Source of the DNA: Inia geoffrensis
Lineage: Eukaryota; Chordata; Mammalia; Artiodactyla; Iniidae
Direction of reading: 5' to 3'
Assembly (NCBI GenBank): GCA_036417435.1
Contig: CM070899.1
Coordinates: 1,741,001 to 1,805,000, forward strand
DNA: 64,000 bases
The translations under genes and the position numbers were made by a program. Below the pieces are notes generated by a model, which saw nothing but the letters and a program-made list of their open reading frames with translations, searched no databases and was not told the DNA's origin. Positions 1 through 12,425 of the stretch are shown here, piece by piece (the stretch's first letter is position 1; each line of letters opens with the position of its first letter).

Positions 1-344
1 TCCTGGCTGCCGTTCCCGCTCGCTCGTGCTGAGAGCCGCAGCGGGAGCTCCCAGCCTGGTGGAAGCTGCCCCGCCCATGACCCCATCCGCCCCACGACCT
101 CTTCAGGACTGGCTCGGAGGCCCCCCCGCGCAGGGCTCCCTCAGGGACCCTGTGGGGTGGCTTCATTCTTCGTATGCCCGGTGCCATGGGCCCCGCTGTC
201 CCCCGAGCCTGGCTTCGGCCTGACCTCCCACTGGACACATCTCCCCGTGAGGATGGTGTGGCCGCACCATCTTCAGATGGGCCTCCTGAGGTCAGAAGAG
301 CGCAGTGACCACCCGGCCTCCAAGTCTAAGGCTCTTTGAAGGGC
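1..344. other. Unique GC-rich sequence
   Basis: Nothing recognisable was seen; no coding signal. Confidence 0.5.
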
Positions 345-700
345 ACTTACAATGTCCAGTTTGTAGTAAAAAAAATTGATAGGTGAGCAAAGAGAAAAAT
401 GACATTAAAAACAGGTATTATAACTATGGCCAGGGTTTAAATAAAAATATGATGTAATTTGTTATAAAACCTCAGTAGAAAAACAGAAATGATAAACAAG
501 AACGAGAGAGAAATTCAGAACTGAAAAATATAACACTGATTTTTTTTTTTAAATCCCTAGAAAAGTTTAACAGCAGGCTGGAGACTGTAGGAGACTCAGG
601 AAGCTTAAAGGTGGATCAGTAGAAATTATTCAATGTGAAGAACAAAGAGATTGAGGAATTTTAGAACATGGAGAGTATCTGCATTAAGCATATGCCTCTT
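345..700 (+). mobile_element. L1 LINE relic (ORF1-adjacent part)
   Basis: AT-rich sequence resembles decayed L1 around the ORF1 coiled-coil region: attcagaactgaaaaatata ... gatcagtagaaattattc ... gaagaacaaagagattgagg. The sense strand is plus. No intact reading frame remains. Confidence 0.6.
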
Positions 701-1268
701 CATTCTGATGCTTGGACATCTGGGGCCTTGCTGACCCTGTTATGACCTCGCTTCCCAGGGCAGCCAATTCCAAGAGATAGTACATGACTCAGGTGCATCT
801 TTCGTGTACAAACAAACCAGTCCTGAACCCACACCCCAGTCACCTCCTTCACTGGGGGCTCACACTCTCACCCATTCTTCCTCTGCCCCGGCCACCCCTG
901 AGGCCAGGTACCCGGCAGCTAGGGACAGCCCTATGCCCACAGCCCCCTGAAAGTATCCAGACAGGCCGTTCCTCAGCCTGCTCACCAGGCCTTGCCCTGA
1001 CCATGGAGAGGGCAAAGGCTCTTGCCCACAGTGCTTCCCTCTCCCTCTGCTTCCTGGCTGACCCTGGGGCTTCCCCATGTGGCCCTACATGGTGCAGCTT
1101 GACCCCGCCTCCCGGGGTCTGTGAGTAACAGACTCTCTTCAATGGTGCCTCACGATCTGGTGGCCTCACCATACCTGACTGATAATAAAACCTACATTTT
1201 ATAACAGTGCCCCAATGGCCTGAGGTGGCCTGAGACATATGTGTAACTGGAATGAAGAAAGAAAGGAG
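701..1268. other. Unique sequence between L1 relics
   Basis: Low-complexity C-rich patches and no recognisable gene or repeat. It may be old sequence inserted into, or unrelated to, the flanking L1 relic. Confidence 0.4.
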
Positions 1269-1411
1269 GGGGAATTCCCTGGCGGTCCAGCGGTTGGGGC
1301 TCTATGCTTCCACTGCAGGGGGCACAGGTTTGATCCCTGGTCGGGGAACTAAGATCCCACAAGCCATGCAGTGTAGCCAAAATAAAATAAAATATCACAC
1401 AAAAAAATTTT
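1269..1411 (+). mobile_element. CHR-type tRNA-derived SINE
   Basis: The body runs from ggaattccctggcggtccag, through gatccctggtcggggaacta, to a decayed A-rich tail. This is the CHR SINE head found in Cetacea, hippopotamus and ruminants. No clean target duplication was found. Confidence 0.85.
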
Positions 1412-1414
1412 TTT

Positions 1415-1645
1415 AAACGGGCAGGAAAGGTATTTGAAGATAGGTTGGCCAAATACCCTGAAAAGTATTACAAAAGTATTGAAGAAAATGTCAATTACAG
1501 ATTTGAGAATTTCAGCAAATCCCCAACAGGGTGAACACACACACATAGACATGTGCACCCCTAAGCACATCATAGTCAAACTACTGAAAACCAGTGATAA
1601 AGAGGAAATCTTGAGAAGAAAACAGAGAGGAAACAAGCAGGTGTG
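1415..1645 (+). mobile_element. L1 LINE relic (continuation of ORF1 region)
   Basis: The wording matches an old L1 just downstream of the relic at 345-700: ccccaacagggtgaacacac ... acatcatagtcaaactactg aaaaccagtgataaagagg. The SINE at 1269-1411 and about 550 bases of other sequence separate the two parts, so this may be one element split by insertion and deletion. Confidence 0.6.
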
Positions 1646-1797
1646 TCTCTCTTGCAACCAGCACTCTCTCTCCTGCACTATCACCTTGTTCACTCCTTTG
1701 ACATAAAATTATTTCTTAATGTTATCCTTCTTCTGTCACGTCTCTTCTGTGTTGCCCAATTTCTCCACCCTCTTTTCTTGAAAGGCATTATCTTCCA

Positions 1798-2410
1798 AGA
1801 TGATGACAACAACGATGATGATGACTGTAATGACAAAGACAGTGACCACAGCAATGACCATGGTGGTGACGGTGGTGATGGTGGTGATGATAGTGATGGT
1901 GGTGTTGGTGGTGATGATAGTGGTGGTGATGATGGTGGTGATGATTGTGGTTATGGTGACGATGGTGGTGGTGATGGTGGTGATGGCAATGGTGGTGGTG
2001 ATGGTGATGGTGATGGCGATGGTGGTGGTGATGATAGTGGTGGTGATGATGGTGGTGATGATAGTGTTGGTGGTGATGATAGTGGTTATGGTGACGATGG
2101 TGGTGATGGTGATGGCGATGGTGGTGGTAATGATGGCAGTGATGGCGATGGTGGTGGTGATGGTAGTGGTGATGACAGTGATGGTGGTGTTGGTGGTGAT
2201 GATAGTGGTGGTGGTGATGGTGGTGATAATAGTGGTGATGGTGGTGGTGGTGATGATAGTGGTGGTGATGGTGGTGATGATGGTGGTCATGGTGACAATG
2301 GTGGTGGTGATTGTGTGATGATGATGATGGTGAGGGTGATGATGTGGTGGCAGAGATGAGGGTGATGATGGTGGTGATGGTGATGATGATGTTGACAATG
2401 ACAATAATGA
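1798..2410. repeat. GAT/GGT-type minisatellite (about 610 bp)
   Basis: The block is built from ggtgat, ggtggtgat and gatagt variants on the plus strand, with interruptions. Long open frames of Asp/Gly or Val/Met and antisense Thr/Ile arise only because the repeat lacks stop codons; they are not genes. Confidence 0.9.
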
Positions 2411-2419
2411 TAGTCGTCT

Positions 2420-2715
2420 CTTATTAGGCACCAACTTCATGCCAGGTATTTCCAGGCATCAACTCATTTGGTTCTCACAACCATTCAGAAAAGTGCATGG
2501 CATTTCTTCCCTCCATGGAGGAGCAAACAGACTTCTCAACATGAAATGTTCACCAAAGTGGACAGATGCAGGCCAGGCCTTATGGTAGAGGCTGGGGTGT
2601 ACAAAACACCTGTCCCTGTTCTCTGAATTCTCTCAGCCCATCTGTCATGACTCCCATTTTACAGACGAGGATAGGGGCGTCAGGGGGGCTAAGTGACACA
2701 ACAAAAGTCAGCGCT
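2420..2715 (-). mobile_element. MIR SINE relic, antisense, interrupted
   Basis: The sequence gcaccaacttcatgccagg ... catcaactcatttggttctc and later ccattttacagacgaggat follows the antisense MIR pattern (size-of-interval, 'tacagatgagg'). It is diverged. Confidence 0.5.
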
Positions 2716-3079
2716 CCATCAGGGCATGGCAGGAGTGAGAGGCAGCATCATTCTGGGAACGAGAGGCTGGCAGAGGCCCAGCCACTTGACGGTGGGGAGC
2801 TTCAGAATTACAGAGGCATCATTACCCATCTCACAGGCGGCTGGGGAGATGAACTGGGTGCCAGGCACCCACTGAGTGCTTGGTCAACCTAGTTGGGTCT
2901 GACTCTGGCCCATCAGCACAAGGCTCCTAGCCCAGTGCCCTGCCCTATTTGGCCAGAACTCCAGGACCTTGGATGGGCTCGGGCCATGGCCCAGTCCAGG
3001 CAGAGTATCAGCTGCAGACCTGCTGAGGGGTACCTGAGGCCGGGCATCCTCCAGGACCCGCCTGGGACAGCCTAGCAAG
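2716..3079. other. Unique sequence
   Basis: No gene or repeat recognised. Confidence 0.4.
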
Positions 3080-3710
3080 CCGTGAAATGGTTAAGACCTC
3101 CCCAGCCCCGCAGAATTGGCGCATTATCATTTCTAATACAGATCAATGCTCACCAGGCGTCAGACAAAGCAGCAGCTCTCAGCTCCCTACCCCACCCTCC
3201 GCAACATAAAAGACCCTCTAAGCCTCTGCTGGCCCTGCTCCGGCCAAGGCCCCTCCCGCAGGCCTCATCTCCATGCTGTTCCGCACCAAATCAAGGGGAA
3301 AGATGCAAATCGATCGACCATCATTGATCAACTCTTCTCCCCTCCATCCCACTGACACTTTGTCACCCCTCCCCCACAGTAGCTGGGCTAATAGGGTCTC
3401 TGCCTCCCATGCAGGCAGGGGCCTCTTGAAAGGCCCTGATTTGCTCTGAGGCCCTGAGCCTCTGTTTCACTGAGGGGCTGCCAACACAACACATGCTGCC
3501 CGCCTGCCAGCTTTGTCTGCAATAATAAAAACAGGATTTCTCTTCCATTTCAGCCCTGAGTCCAATTTATCAAGCTCGACGCTGATAATCTGCTGCCCCG
3601 TGCCGGCCAGGCTTGGGGGATAAATAGAGGCAAGTGAATACGGAGTTACAGTGATCAGATCTCTCCAGGCCGGAACAAACACCGCATTAGCCCCTCAGAG
3701 GCAGCGTCTC
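3080..3710. promoter_or_regulatory. Candidate conserved non-coding element
   Basis: Lower-GC unique sequence includes ggcgcattatcatttctaat, a perfect POU octamer ATGCAAAT at 3303-3310 followed by CGATCGACCATCATTGATCA, and caatttatcaagctcgacgc with gctgataatctgctg. It has no transposon similarity. Enhancer function is inferred only. Confidence 0.35.
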
Positions 3711-3814
3711 CATCAGCGCAGACACACAAAGGGGCAGGAAAGGCAGGGGCAGGCCCCAGAGAGTCAGACTGCAGTCTTCTCACCGGAAGAGACAAACGAA
3801 GGTGCAGCCTGAGT

Positions 3815-3985
3815 CCTAGGCCGGGCTCCCTTGGGCAAGTCTCCTGCCACCCTGAGCCTCGGCTTCCAACCGGGGACAACCAACCTCAGGCTGCTGGACG
3901 CACTCAAGGAGAGAGTCCTGTGAAGGGTCTGTACTCAAGCCTGGTACATAACAGCTGCTCGGTAAGTGGCTGCTGGTGCAGCTGC
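3815..3985 (+). mobile_element. MIR SINE relic
   Basis: The sense MIR pattern is visible: cttgggcaagtctcctgcc, cctgagcctcggcttccaa, then cctggtacataacagctgct cggtaagtg. Confidence 0.65.
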
Positions 3986-4224
3986 CTCTAACACTGCAGC
4001 TGTCCACGTGAAGCCATCACACATCCTGGCATATTGCACATGCCACATTCACGCAGGGCACTCGCAGCCCAGCCAGCAGGTGTACGCCCCATGGCAGCAT
4101 CAGTGATGTGGCACCATTTGCCCGTCCAAGGCCACCACACCGAGAGATGCTCCCTGCAAGCCAGGTGCAGGGGTCCTGTGGGGCGGGGGAGGGGCGAGCT
4201 GCCGCGGGACTCCGGGCTGATCAA
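3986..4224. other. Unique sequence
   Basis: Nothing recognised. Confidence 0.4.
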
Positions 4225-4510
4225 TGCCCTCCCATGTCAGGAGTCGCCAGGGGCTCCATAGAACATCTCAACAAACGCTCCCAGACAGGCGAGCTGGAAG
4301 TCGATCAAACACCATAAATACCGCACAGCCAAGGCCGCGACTACATCACTGCAAAGCAAATAAATAACAGCCCCACCGGAACCACAGCAGCCCAGTAATT
4401 TATGCCGCCCGCCCCAGAAAACTCGGTTAGATCCCCGCTCGGTAATGCTTGGGATTAGCAGGTTGCTTTCACAGGAGAGCCGGGCTAGCAAGCGGGAATT
4501 GTGGCACGCG
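4225..4510. promoter_or_regulatory. Candidate conserved non-coding element
   Basis: The moderate-GC unique block contains gtcgatcaaacaccataaat, gcaaagcaaataaataacag, cagtaatttatgccgcc and ggtaatgcttgggattagca. The last includes a GGATTA (OTX/PITX-like) core. No repeat similarity. Regulatory role is inference. Confidence 0.35.
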
Positions 4511-5164
4511 GGGATCGGGGGCCCACGGGGAGGTGGCCTCCCCCGACAAGGGACAGGGTGGAAATCGCCGTTTCAGCATGCAGCGGGGAGGCCCACTGCC
4601 CCGCCTGACAGCCTACAGACAACCCTTCGCTGGCGCCCTCCTGGCCCCCGACAGCCCCTCTGAGTGACAGAGGATGCGCCGCTCAGCACGTCTCAATCTA
4701 AATGGAGATGCGGATCCAGCAGGAGCCGCCATCCACACCTTCTTGTGCAGGCAGCCCAGCAGGGTGGAGGGAGCCTGGGGCCCAGGGCCAGGGCAGCTCC
4801 AGCCCAGGGAGGGTGAGGGCAGCCGGGCCCCTCCTCATGGCAGCCGCAGGAGCGGGGTCTGCGGGCAGCGGAGCAGGGTGGCAGCGGGTCGGGCACCTGG
4901 GAGGGGCGCCCACCACCCTCCCGGGCCCCACATCCTCCCTTACAGCCACTCCACCTGTGGCTGCAGCCTCGTGGAAGAGGCCGTCAAGGCCGTCCCCCCA
5001 TGGCCGTCCCCCCATGGCTGCCGCCCCGTGGCCACTGCTCCCCCCTCTCTCTGTGGGTCTCACTTCACGGTCAAACTCCTGGAACAAGAACCTGGCAGTT
5101 TGCCAGCGGCCAGGCATCAGGGACACCCTGATGGGCAGATCTGGGGCCAGCATAGCACACAGTC
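4511..5164. other. GC-rich unique sequence
   Basis: GC-rich with short open frames on both strands that show no domain or splice signal. At 4997-5030 the imperfect repeat 'tggccgtccccccatgg' occurs in tandem. Confidence 0.4.
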
Positions 5165-5315
5165 AGAGCACAGGCTCAGGAGTCAGACCTGGTTGAACTG
5201 AGTGACTTGCTTCAGGAGCATAACCCTCTGCCTCCGTCTACTCATCTGTAAAGGGACAAACAGCAGCTCCTGCCCAGAGGATGGGGGTTCAAGTGAGCTA
5301 TAGCACCCAGCGCCC
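5165..5315 (+). mobile_element. MIR SINE relic
   Basis: Sense MIR wording is visible: caggctcaggagtcagacct ggttgaactgagtgacttgc, then ctcatctgtaaagggacaaa. Confidence 0.65.
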
Positions 5316-5594
5316 TCCCGCACACAGGAGTGCCAATGGTGGTCACCATCGGCCAGCCAGACTTCTGGTCCTGGCACTGCCGGCAGCCTGGGGAGGGAGA
5401 GCCAGGCTTTGGGGGCACTGGGAGTCCCTTGTGGCCACTGGCCTGGATGGAGGAGGGACTCAGAGATCATGACTCAGGGGAAGGATGGCTGCACCAGAGC
5501 CCAGGCATGCTGGTGTCCCCTCCAGCTAGCAAGGCCTTCTCCTCCCTAAGCCTCCAGTCACCACCCGCCCATCCCCACAGTGCCACGAGAAGGA

Positions 5595-5883
5595 TCTGAT
5601 CTTGTCACCCTGTTAAAGTCCTCCTGTAACTCTCCATCATCTCCAGACTGAAGTCCAAGGCCGCTCCATCCAGAGCCCAGCTACTCCCCCAGGCTCTCCA
5701 CCCTTCCCACCATCATTGTGGCTCTGGATCCATGCCCCATGTTGTTGAACAATTTGTTCTTCCCGAGCAATTCCAGATCTCCATGCCACTCCCTCAGGTT
5801 CCTTCACTCTCCAGCTCTGCCTAGTGAACTCTTATTGATACTGCAAAACCCTATCCATATGTGCCCCCCTCTATGAAACTGTC
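5595..5883. mobile_element. L2-like LINE fragment
   Basis: gttaaagtcctcctgtaact, gactgaagtccaaggccgc and the run of lightly conserved wording to gaaactgtcc resemble the 3' part of L2 elements. It is old and diverged, and is interrupted on the right by the SINE at 5894-6269. Confidence 0.45.
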
Positions 5884-5893
5884 CATTATTCTT

Positions 5894-6269
5894 TCTTTTT
5901 TTTAATTTTTATTTTATTTTATTTTTTTTGCTGCGTTGGGTCTTCATTGCTGCACACAGGCTTTCTCTAGTTGTAGTGAGTGGGGGCTACTCTTCGTTGT
6001 GGTGGCTTCTCTTGTTCTGAAGCACAGGTTCTAGGCACGCAGTCTTCAGTAGTTGCAGCATGGGGGCTCAGTAGTTGCAGCATGTGGGCTCTAGAGCACA
6101 CGGGCTTCAGTAGTTGTGGTGCGCGGGCTCTAGAGTACAGGCTCAGTAGTTGTGGCGCAGGGGCTTAGTTGCTCCGTGGCATGTGGGATCTTCCTGGACC
6201 AGGGATTGAACCCATGTCCCCTGCATTGGCAGGTGGATTCTTAACCAGTGTGCCACCAGGGAAGTCCCT
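5894..6269 (-). mobile_element. CHR-type SINE (long form) with 10-bp target duplication
   Basis: Inserted in minus orientation: T-rich tail on the left, head ending gccaccagggaagtccc on the right. The middle has three or more imperfect copies of a ctcagtagttg unit, as in the longer CHR subfamily. The target duplication CATTATTCTT flanks it at 5884-5893 and 6270-6279. Confidence 0.9.
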
Positions 6270-6279
6270 CATTATTCTT

Positions 6280-7439
6280 ATAAGTAAAGCTAAGTCACAC
6301 CTCCCTCTGAGCTTAGTGAGGGAGGAGACCAACGCTACCTTACTCTAGGAACTACTCCCAGTTCTCCACACCCACAGCTGTCACAAGAGCCGTTGTGTTC
6401 ATACGATGTGGCCCTACCACCCTAGCCCCAGCTGATTAATCCTGAGAGAGTCACCTGATTCAAGTTGGGCCAATCAGAGCATTTTGCTGGGATTACTGGA
6501 ACCGGAACTGGGAAAGAAAACTCCATCTCTCTGGTAGCCAAAGGTGTAAGGTATAAAATTCAGGAGCCTCCAGCCACGTGTTTGCCACAATATGGAACAA
6601 ACCAGGAAGAGACCAGAAGCCCAGCATGGGAGGCAAGAGGCCAAGTGTTTCCTGCAGACCTCTGGGCTCAGGTCCCAGTGGCCCCTGAAGCCCAGCCCCT
6701 CCCACCCTTCTCATTCCAGGGGGTCCAACCATCCTTGGATTCCATACGATGCCCAGGTCTGGTCCAGGAAGACCCTCAGCCCCACTTACTGTGAGTATTT
6801 CTGTTCCTGCCGACCAGAGGCCTCATCCCTGGGGATGGCAAAGGTCCTTCCCCACCTGACAGCCCCTCAAGAAGGCTCAGTGCAGGCCCTGCACTCACAC
6901 GGGCTCTTGCAAGGCCCAGGAACTCATGTGATATTTTTATTTTTAGGTTTTCTTTCTTAAAGAGTACTCCCCCCCTCATCCCCCGAATTGCATAAGCTTC
7001 AGGCCCCACGAGATCCACCCCCAGATCCCGAGGTCCCCCAGGGACTCAGGACTGTGTCTTGTGACCTTCTCTTGGCCTGGTGCCCAGCACACAGAAGACA
7101 CACAGGCAGTGTGGACGTGTCCCTGGGGTCCTGTGGGTCATGACTAATTTCGTGCTTCCTGACCAGGCCCCCTTAATAACTCAGGCAAGTGAGCGAGTGG
7201 AGATGCAGAGTTGGCGGCACCTGCAGGGCTGTTTTACAGCCTTGTCGTAACAGGAAGCGTGCCCTTAGCAAGGAGCCAGGGACATGCTCTCACACGGCCA
7301 GCCCATTCCTTATGGCAGTGTCGTGTCCGCCCAGGCCCTACAGGGGTCCGTCTTGGCAGATCACCGTCCCCAGCGGCCAGGGAGGCCTGCCCATGCTACG
7401 GCCCCTCCCCTGGTCCTCCCAGGACGCCCGACCCCTGGG
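6280..7439. other. Unique sequence, no gene seen
   Basis: Mixed composition with no convincing gene. Lightly AT-rich patches occur near 6420-6560 and 6930-6990. Confidence 0.4.
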
Positions 7440-7650
7440 GCCTCACATACGTGAACGAAAACGTGCTCACCAGGGTTCCTGCCAGTAAATCAAACATGAA
7501 TAAACTCCCCTTAATTTCTCTAAGACAATATTAGCCACACAAAATGCAACGTAAATGTTAATAAGACACGGCTGTCTGGAGGCCCGGGGCAGGCGGCCTA
7601 GGAAGTGGTCATTTATCGTGTGTTTGCCGAGGCAGGCCAGGCGCACGCAC
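7440..7650. promoter_or_regulatory. Candidate conserved non-coding element
   Basis: The AT-richer unique block has accagggttcctgccagtaa, aacatgaataaactccccttaatttc and gttaataagacacgg. No repeat similarity. Function is inferred from texture. Confidence 0.35.
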
Positions 7651-7954
7651 CAGGGACAAGTTGGTGTCTTTAACTTGTGTCCTCTTAAAGGCACAGCGGC
7701 CTCTCCCCAGAAAGTGGCCTCCTCGGCCACGATGCGATATGTGCACTGGGACCCATACAGCTGGAGAGACACATTCACGCTAGAAGCAAGTGTGTGGGTC
7801 CGGGAGCATCCTTGTGGGATCTCCCTCGTTATTTCAGCAAACAGCTCAGGATCCTAGAGGCAGAGGCAGATGGATGCCCCGCCTCACCAAAGATAAGAGC
7901 AGCCGTGAGGCATGCGGAGTTACGCTGTGATCACGTCTGCTCCCATCGGCACCC

Positions 7955-8235
7955 TGTGTCACGGGCCTTATTAACCCAATCTGCAGCTGAGAAAACTGAG
8001 GCTCCAGAGAGTATAAGCCACTCCCCGGGGTGAGGGTCAGAGGTGGGATCTGAAACAAGCCTGCCTGCCGGCCACACCACCCACAGGGCCCTGGTCCCAG
8101 GAGGAAACGTGGCCAGGGTGATGGCAGGCCGACTCCCACCCTTAGTCCTACTTGGTCCAGGAAGGTTGGGAGCCTCGCCCAAGGTCATGCAGCAAGGTCA
8201 GACCAACCTTGACCTCAAGCCCAGTGCCCTCTCCT
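7955..8235 (-). mobile_element. MIR SINE relics, antisense
   Basis: Two stretches carry antisense MIR wording: gctgagaaaactgaggctcc near 7987 and cgcccaaggtcatgcagca near 8177. They could be one broken element or two. Confidence 0.55.
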
Positions 8236-9559
8236 CAACCCCCGGCTGGGGTGGGCGTGGAGGTTGAGGAAGGGTGATTTCAGGCAAGCAGCCCCTCTGC
8301 CATCTGCAGGGTCCTCCAGCTTCCTGGACCCCCCTTCCGCCGTGTGTCAACAGCTCTGCAGGGCTCAGCACACCCCCAATGTCCCCCCAGCCGTGGTTCC
8401 CAGCTGGCACCCGAGGCAGAGGGCTGAGCAGGTCTGCTGGGCCCAGGGAGCCTGCCTGGACCTGCTCCTTCCACCCAGCTGGCTCGTACCCTCAGGGTCT
8501 CCAGGTGAAACCCACACCTGGCAGGGCAGGGCCAGGTCACTCAATGACCAGGGTGGCCACCACGGAAGCACTTCTGCTGCCCACAGCTCTGGCTTCCCCA
8601 GCCCACAGGGACCACAGCGTCCTCTCCAGCCCGGGAGTCCACACACCCCGTTGGTCACAGCTGCCCTGTCTCCTGCCAGGGAAACAGGGCTGAAGCCTCA
8701 TGGGCAAGGCCATCTGAGGCAGTGGACTGAGCCTGGCATCCCCAGACCCTGGAGAACCCGGGTCAGGTCTGGAGACCCCAGACCCAAGGCCAACTATCAC
8801 AGTGTGACTGGGTGGGTCTGAGACAGGGCAGCCCTCACCCACGAGACGGGGTTAAGAAGACCACCTTGCCGACAGGGAGGGCTCGGCTGAGGGTGTGTAC
8901 GCCAGTCAAGTGGCCATGTCTGCGGACAGAGCCTGGGCCCAGCCTGGCCATCTGCAGAGCCCCAGCCGTGCATCTCACTCTCCCTGGGTCACCTTGGGCC
9001 ACATGCACCGTTAGCCAGTAATGTCTCGCCGTCGAAAGCTGACATCCGGCCTCCGGGCCGCAGTCCCCAGCCCAGACCTCCGTCCTCCAAGCTCCAGGAC
9101 CAGAGCAGGTCTAACAGCCCCACCAACCCGAGCTGCCTGTTAAGGGTGAGGGAGGGGCCAGGGAGGGGGAAGCTCCATCAGTCTCTTTGGAGACACTCCC
9201 CAGATACCAGACCCCAAAGTCTCCTGAGGAGGCTCGTCATGGGAAGGAGATGGAAGATGAGAATTCACAGAAACAGGCTGAGAACCAAAGGCCAACAGAC
9301 AGGACTGACTCATCCAGCAGACAACACGCACACGGCAAGAGCAGTGACCGCAGGGAGTGGGGGGTTGTGTTTTGTTTTGACTACAGCTCAGCTGTAAAGG
9401 GAACATCAGCGAGGGCCCTTTACTCATCCGAGGGGGAGGAAGGGCCATGGGGTGGGGGACAGCGGGCCACGTGGCCTCCCAGGAGGCGAGGTGCAGGTGC
9501 GGGGTCGTAGCTGCAGGCTGGCCCCCTGCTCTGCAGCCCACAGCACAGGTAGCCCCCTC
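8236..9559. other. GC-rich unique sequence
   Basis: No gene. Several open frames of 100-185 codons on both strands result from high GC content and lack domains, codon bias and splice sites. Confidence 0.45.
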
Positions 9560-12289
9560 TAGCCAGTGGAAATCCATCCGGGTTTAATGGAAACGTTAAC
9601 CTCAATTTTACCCGATGTCCTCCCTGTGCTGCGAAGGTCTGAGAACAGCGAGGACCGTCCCCACAGCCCCCAGCCACGCGTAGACACGTCCCCGGGCCAG
9701 CCAGCCACAGTGCGGTTCCCCTGGAGCCGAAACAGGCCCCACCAACGTCCCCTCCTCCCTCCCGGGTCCCAAGCTCCCTAACACCCACCAGATGCCCCAC
9801 GCCCATGGGTGCTGCACCCAGGCGTAGCCCTCAACACCGGCCACCTCCCAAGGCAGGGCAAGCTGCAGGCAGAGGCCTGAGGGTAGGTCTGTAACCTACG
9901 CACTGAGGTCAGCAGGAAGGGCTTTTTCCAATTACCTCAAACACGGGAGTCTGGGTCTCAGTGTCAGAGAACACACCTCATCATTTTTATCTGCTCCGTC
10001 TGGGCCCAGAGCCGGAGGCCCTGGAGGCAGCCTCCCAGGTGTCAGGTGGCCGCAGCCTGTGGTGGGTGGTCCGGGCGGAGGGTGGGTAGGCTGGGGTGGG
10101 GCCTGCCCACCTCCGGGGAAGGCGGATTCCTAGCAGAGCCGGACGCGAGAGTCCAGGTACGGGGGCGGCGGGGGGCGGCGGGGGGCGGGCGGGGGGGGTG
10201 TTCAGAGGGCCTCGTGGGCGCCAGGGATGCCAAGGCCCCAGACCTTTTGAAACAGTCACCCCTCTGCCTGGGGCCGTCCAGACCGCCCTCCCCACCTGCA
10301 GGACAGAGTCCACCTTTCACCTGGCGTCCAGCCCCTCAGACATCTCTCGACGCCCATTCGCTCAGCGCTGGCAGCAAAGCTCTTCCATCCTCTGGGTTTG
10401 CCCACGAAGTGCCAGCCCCCAACACTGAGAGCTCCCTGCACTGAGAAGCCCCCTGCTCTTCCCTCCTAGACACCAATCTCTGACCCTAGGACTTGGCCCA
10501 GGCTCCTCTGGTGCCATCTCCTCCCTCCCCGTCCAGGGGTCTCCAGCCCCTGGGCCCTCTCAAACCCTGGCCCCCTCGCCTGCTGGGCTGTGAGCTCCCA
10601 GAGGACAGGCCCAGCTCTGACACCTTTTCAGGAGCCTGGGGCCCAGCTCCGGGCCTGGCACACAGTAGGCACTCAGGGATCACGAGCTCTGCCGAGCAGA
10701 GAAGGAGAGAGACAGACGCTTTCGATCCTCGACCGGCCTCCTCCACAGGGCAGCCGCCAATGCCCACCCAGGGGGCCAGGAGCTGCCTGTGTGTAGAGTC
10801 AGGAGGGGGAGTGTCTGGGGGCTCTGGGAGCTTCAGGGCCCAGCTGCCCAATGTTCTTGACTCTCCCCAAGCACCCTGGGAAGCTGCTACTTTGACCCCC
10901 ATATACAGATAGGAACACTGAGGTACCGAGCACTGAGTAACCTGGCCTGTGCCACGTGGGCGCCAAGGGGAGCCCCTGATCTCACTGCTTAGCAGCCCTT
11001 GGATTTGAACTTGCTTCAAAGTGCGGTAAACCCCCTGGCCGACACCCTCTCCTTCCCGTCTCCCTCTGGAGGACCTGCCACAGAGATACCCTCCCCCTGG
11101 CCTCCCTGGGAAGAGCGTGTGGCCCACAGAGGGATGGGGAGGGATCGGGAGCCCCATGCCCCGCCCCGCTTGGCCCAGGCCCCTGCCACAGAGGGTCCCA
11201 CAGAGTTTCCCGCTGGCCTGAGCCAATTAGCGTGAAATGGACTTTGTGTCCTCAGCCCCGGGCAGCATCTCCCGACGCAGACAGCCAGCCCGGAGAAGGC
11301 CCCTGGAGGTCTCAGAGCCTCCCACCTGCAGGGAAATGCTCCTTCCCAAGGAGCAGGCCAGGCCTCTCCAACCACTGACCCCAGCGCCAAACACCATGTG
11401 GGGCTGAGTCCATAGCGCCGTCCCACCGCCTTCCCGAAGGGCCATAAATCCATGGCTAGAATAATCCCTGAGCCGGGAATCTCCGTTATATCAGAGGAAC
11501 AGGCTGCCAGCCACGTGGTAGCATCCTCCTTCCGGCCAGCTCCAGCCCCATACGCTGGGCTCCGTGTTCCCCGCCTGCCGAGGGGGCTGAGTTATTTATG
11601 GACGTGGAAACCAGACCCAGAGACACACGGCAGCAACAGCTGACTCCCCCTGCACGCTCGCCTTGTCACCCCCCATTTATCCAGGACAAGGTGGGAAGCT
11701 GACACTGCATGCTCATCCCTGGGCTCCAAACCTGTCCCCGTGCTGCCTCATTTACCGAGGGCCCAGGGTGTCCAGCCACCACGGGCTCCTGGTCCATCGC
11801 GGGCACTTCATGGATACAGACGGTACTAGCTTCTCTCTTAGAGGCTAGAATGCTGAAGGGGATGGGAAGGGGCAGCCAGCGTGTTATTGTTGCTGAGGGG
11901 GTGGTGGCAGCGTGGTCCCCTCTCGTCGACACCCGCAGAGGAGCGCTACGTGTAGCCCTGGTGTGAGCAGGGTTTCTGAGCATCTGCTGAACCAAATGAA
12001 ACGCTCCTTCTTGCCGAGTCTCTCCGAGAGACGATGCACCATCGCATGCCACCCCCTCACCCGGTCTTCCCCGTGGGGAGCCCGTCTCCCCCACCTCACC
12101 ACACAGCCCCACACAGAAAGGAGGCCCAGCCCCCCCACCTCCTATCTGGAGCCCACCCAGACATCCGCAGGCCCCTAACCGCAAGGCCACCAGACACTTT
12201 GTTAAAATCCATCACCACGTTCCAGGCCCCCCAACCACCGGCCACCGCAGCGAGGAGGTGACCTGTGAGCTCGGACACCTGCCAAGACC
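9560..12289. other. GC-rich unique sequence with minor islands
   Basis: Contains a G-rich tract at 10160-10200, an antisense MIR-like relic near 10900-10960, and AT-richer patches at 9915-9990 and 11445-11610. No gene was recognised. Confidence 0.4.
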
Positions 12290-12425
12290 TCTGTCGCTGT
12301 CACATTAGAAGGATTTGCCACCAATCGCATCCTGCAGCTTGTCATTAAATATTGATGGAAGGCGAGAGGGGACAGCTATGCAAATTAGAGATTGATTTTC
12401 CCGGGCGGGGCTGCGCTAATGAGGG
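12290..12425. promoter_or_regulatory. Candidate conserved non-coding element with POU octamer
   Basis: Unique sequence carries ccaccaatcgcatcctgcag, cattaaatattgatgg and ATGCAAATTAG (12378-12388), a POU octamer fused to a homeodomain-like core, then cgctaatgagg. The texture is enhancer-like. Confidence 0.4.

Noticed and set aside
1643..2440. Asp/Gly- and Thr/Ile-rich reading frames
   Set aside because: They are translations of the GGTGAT repeat.
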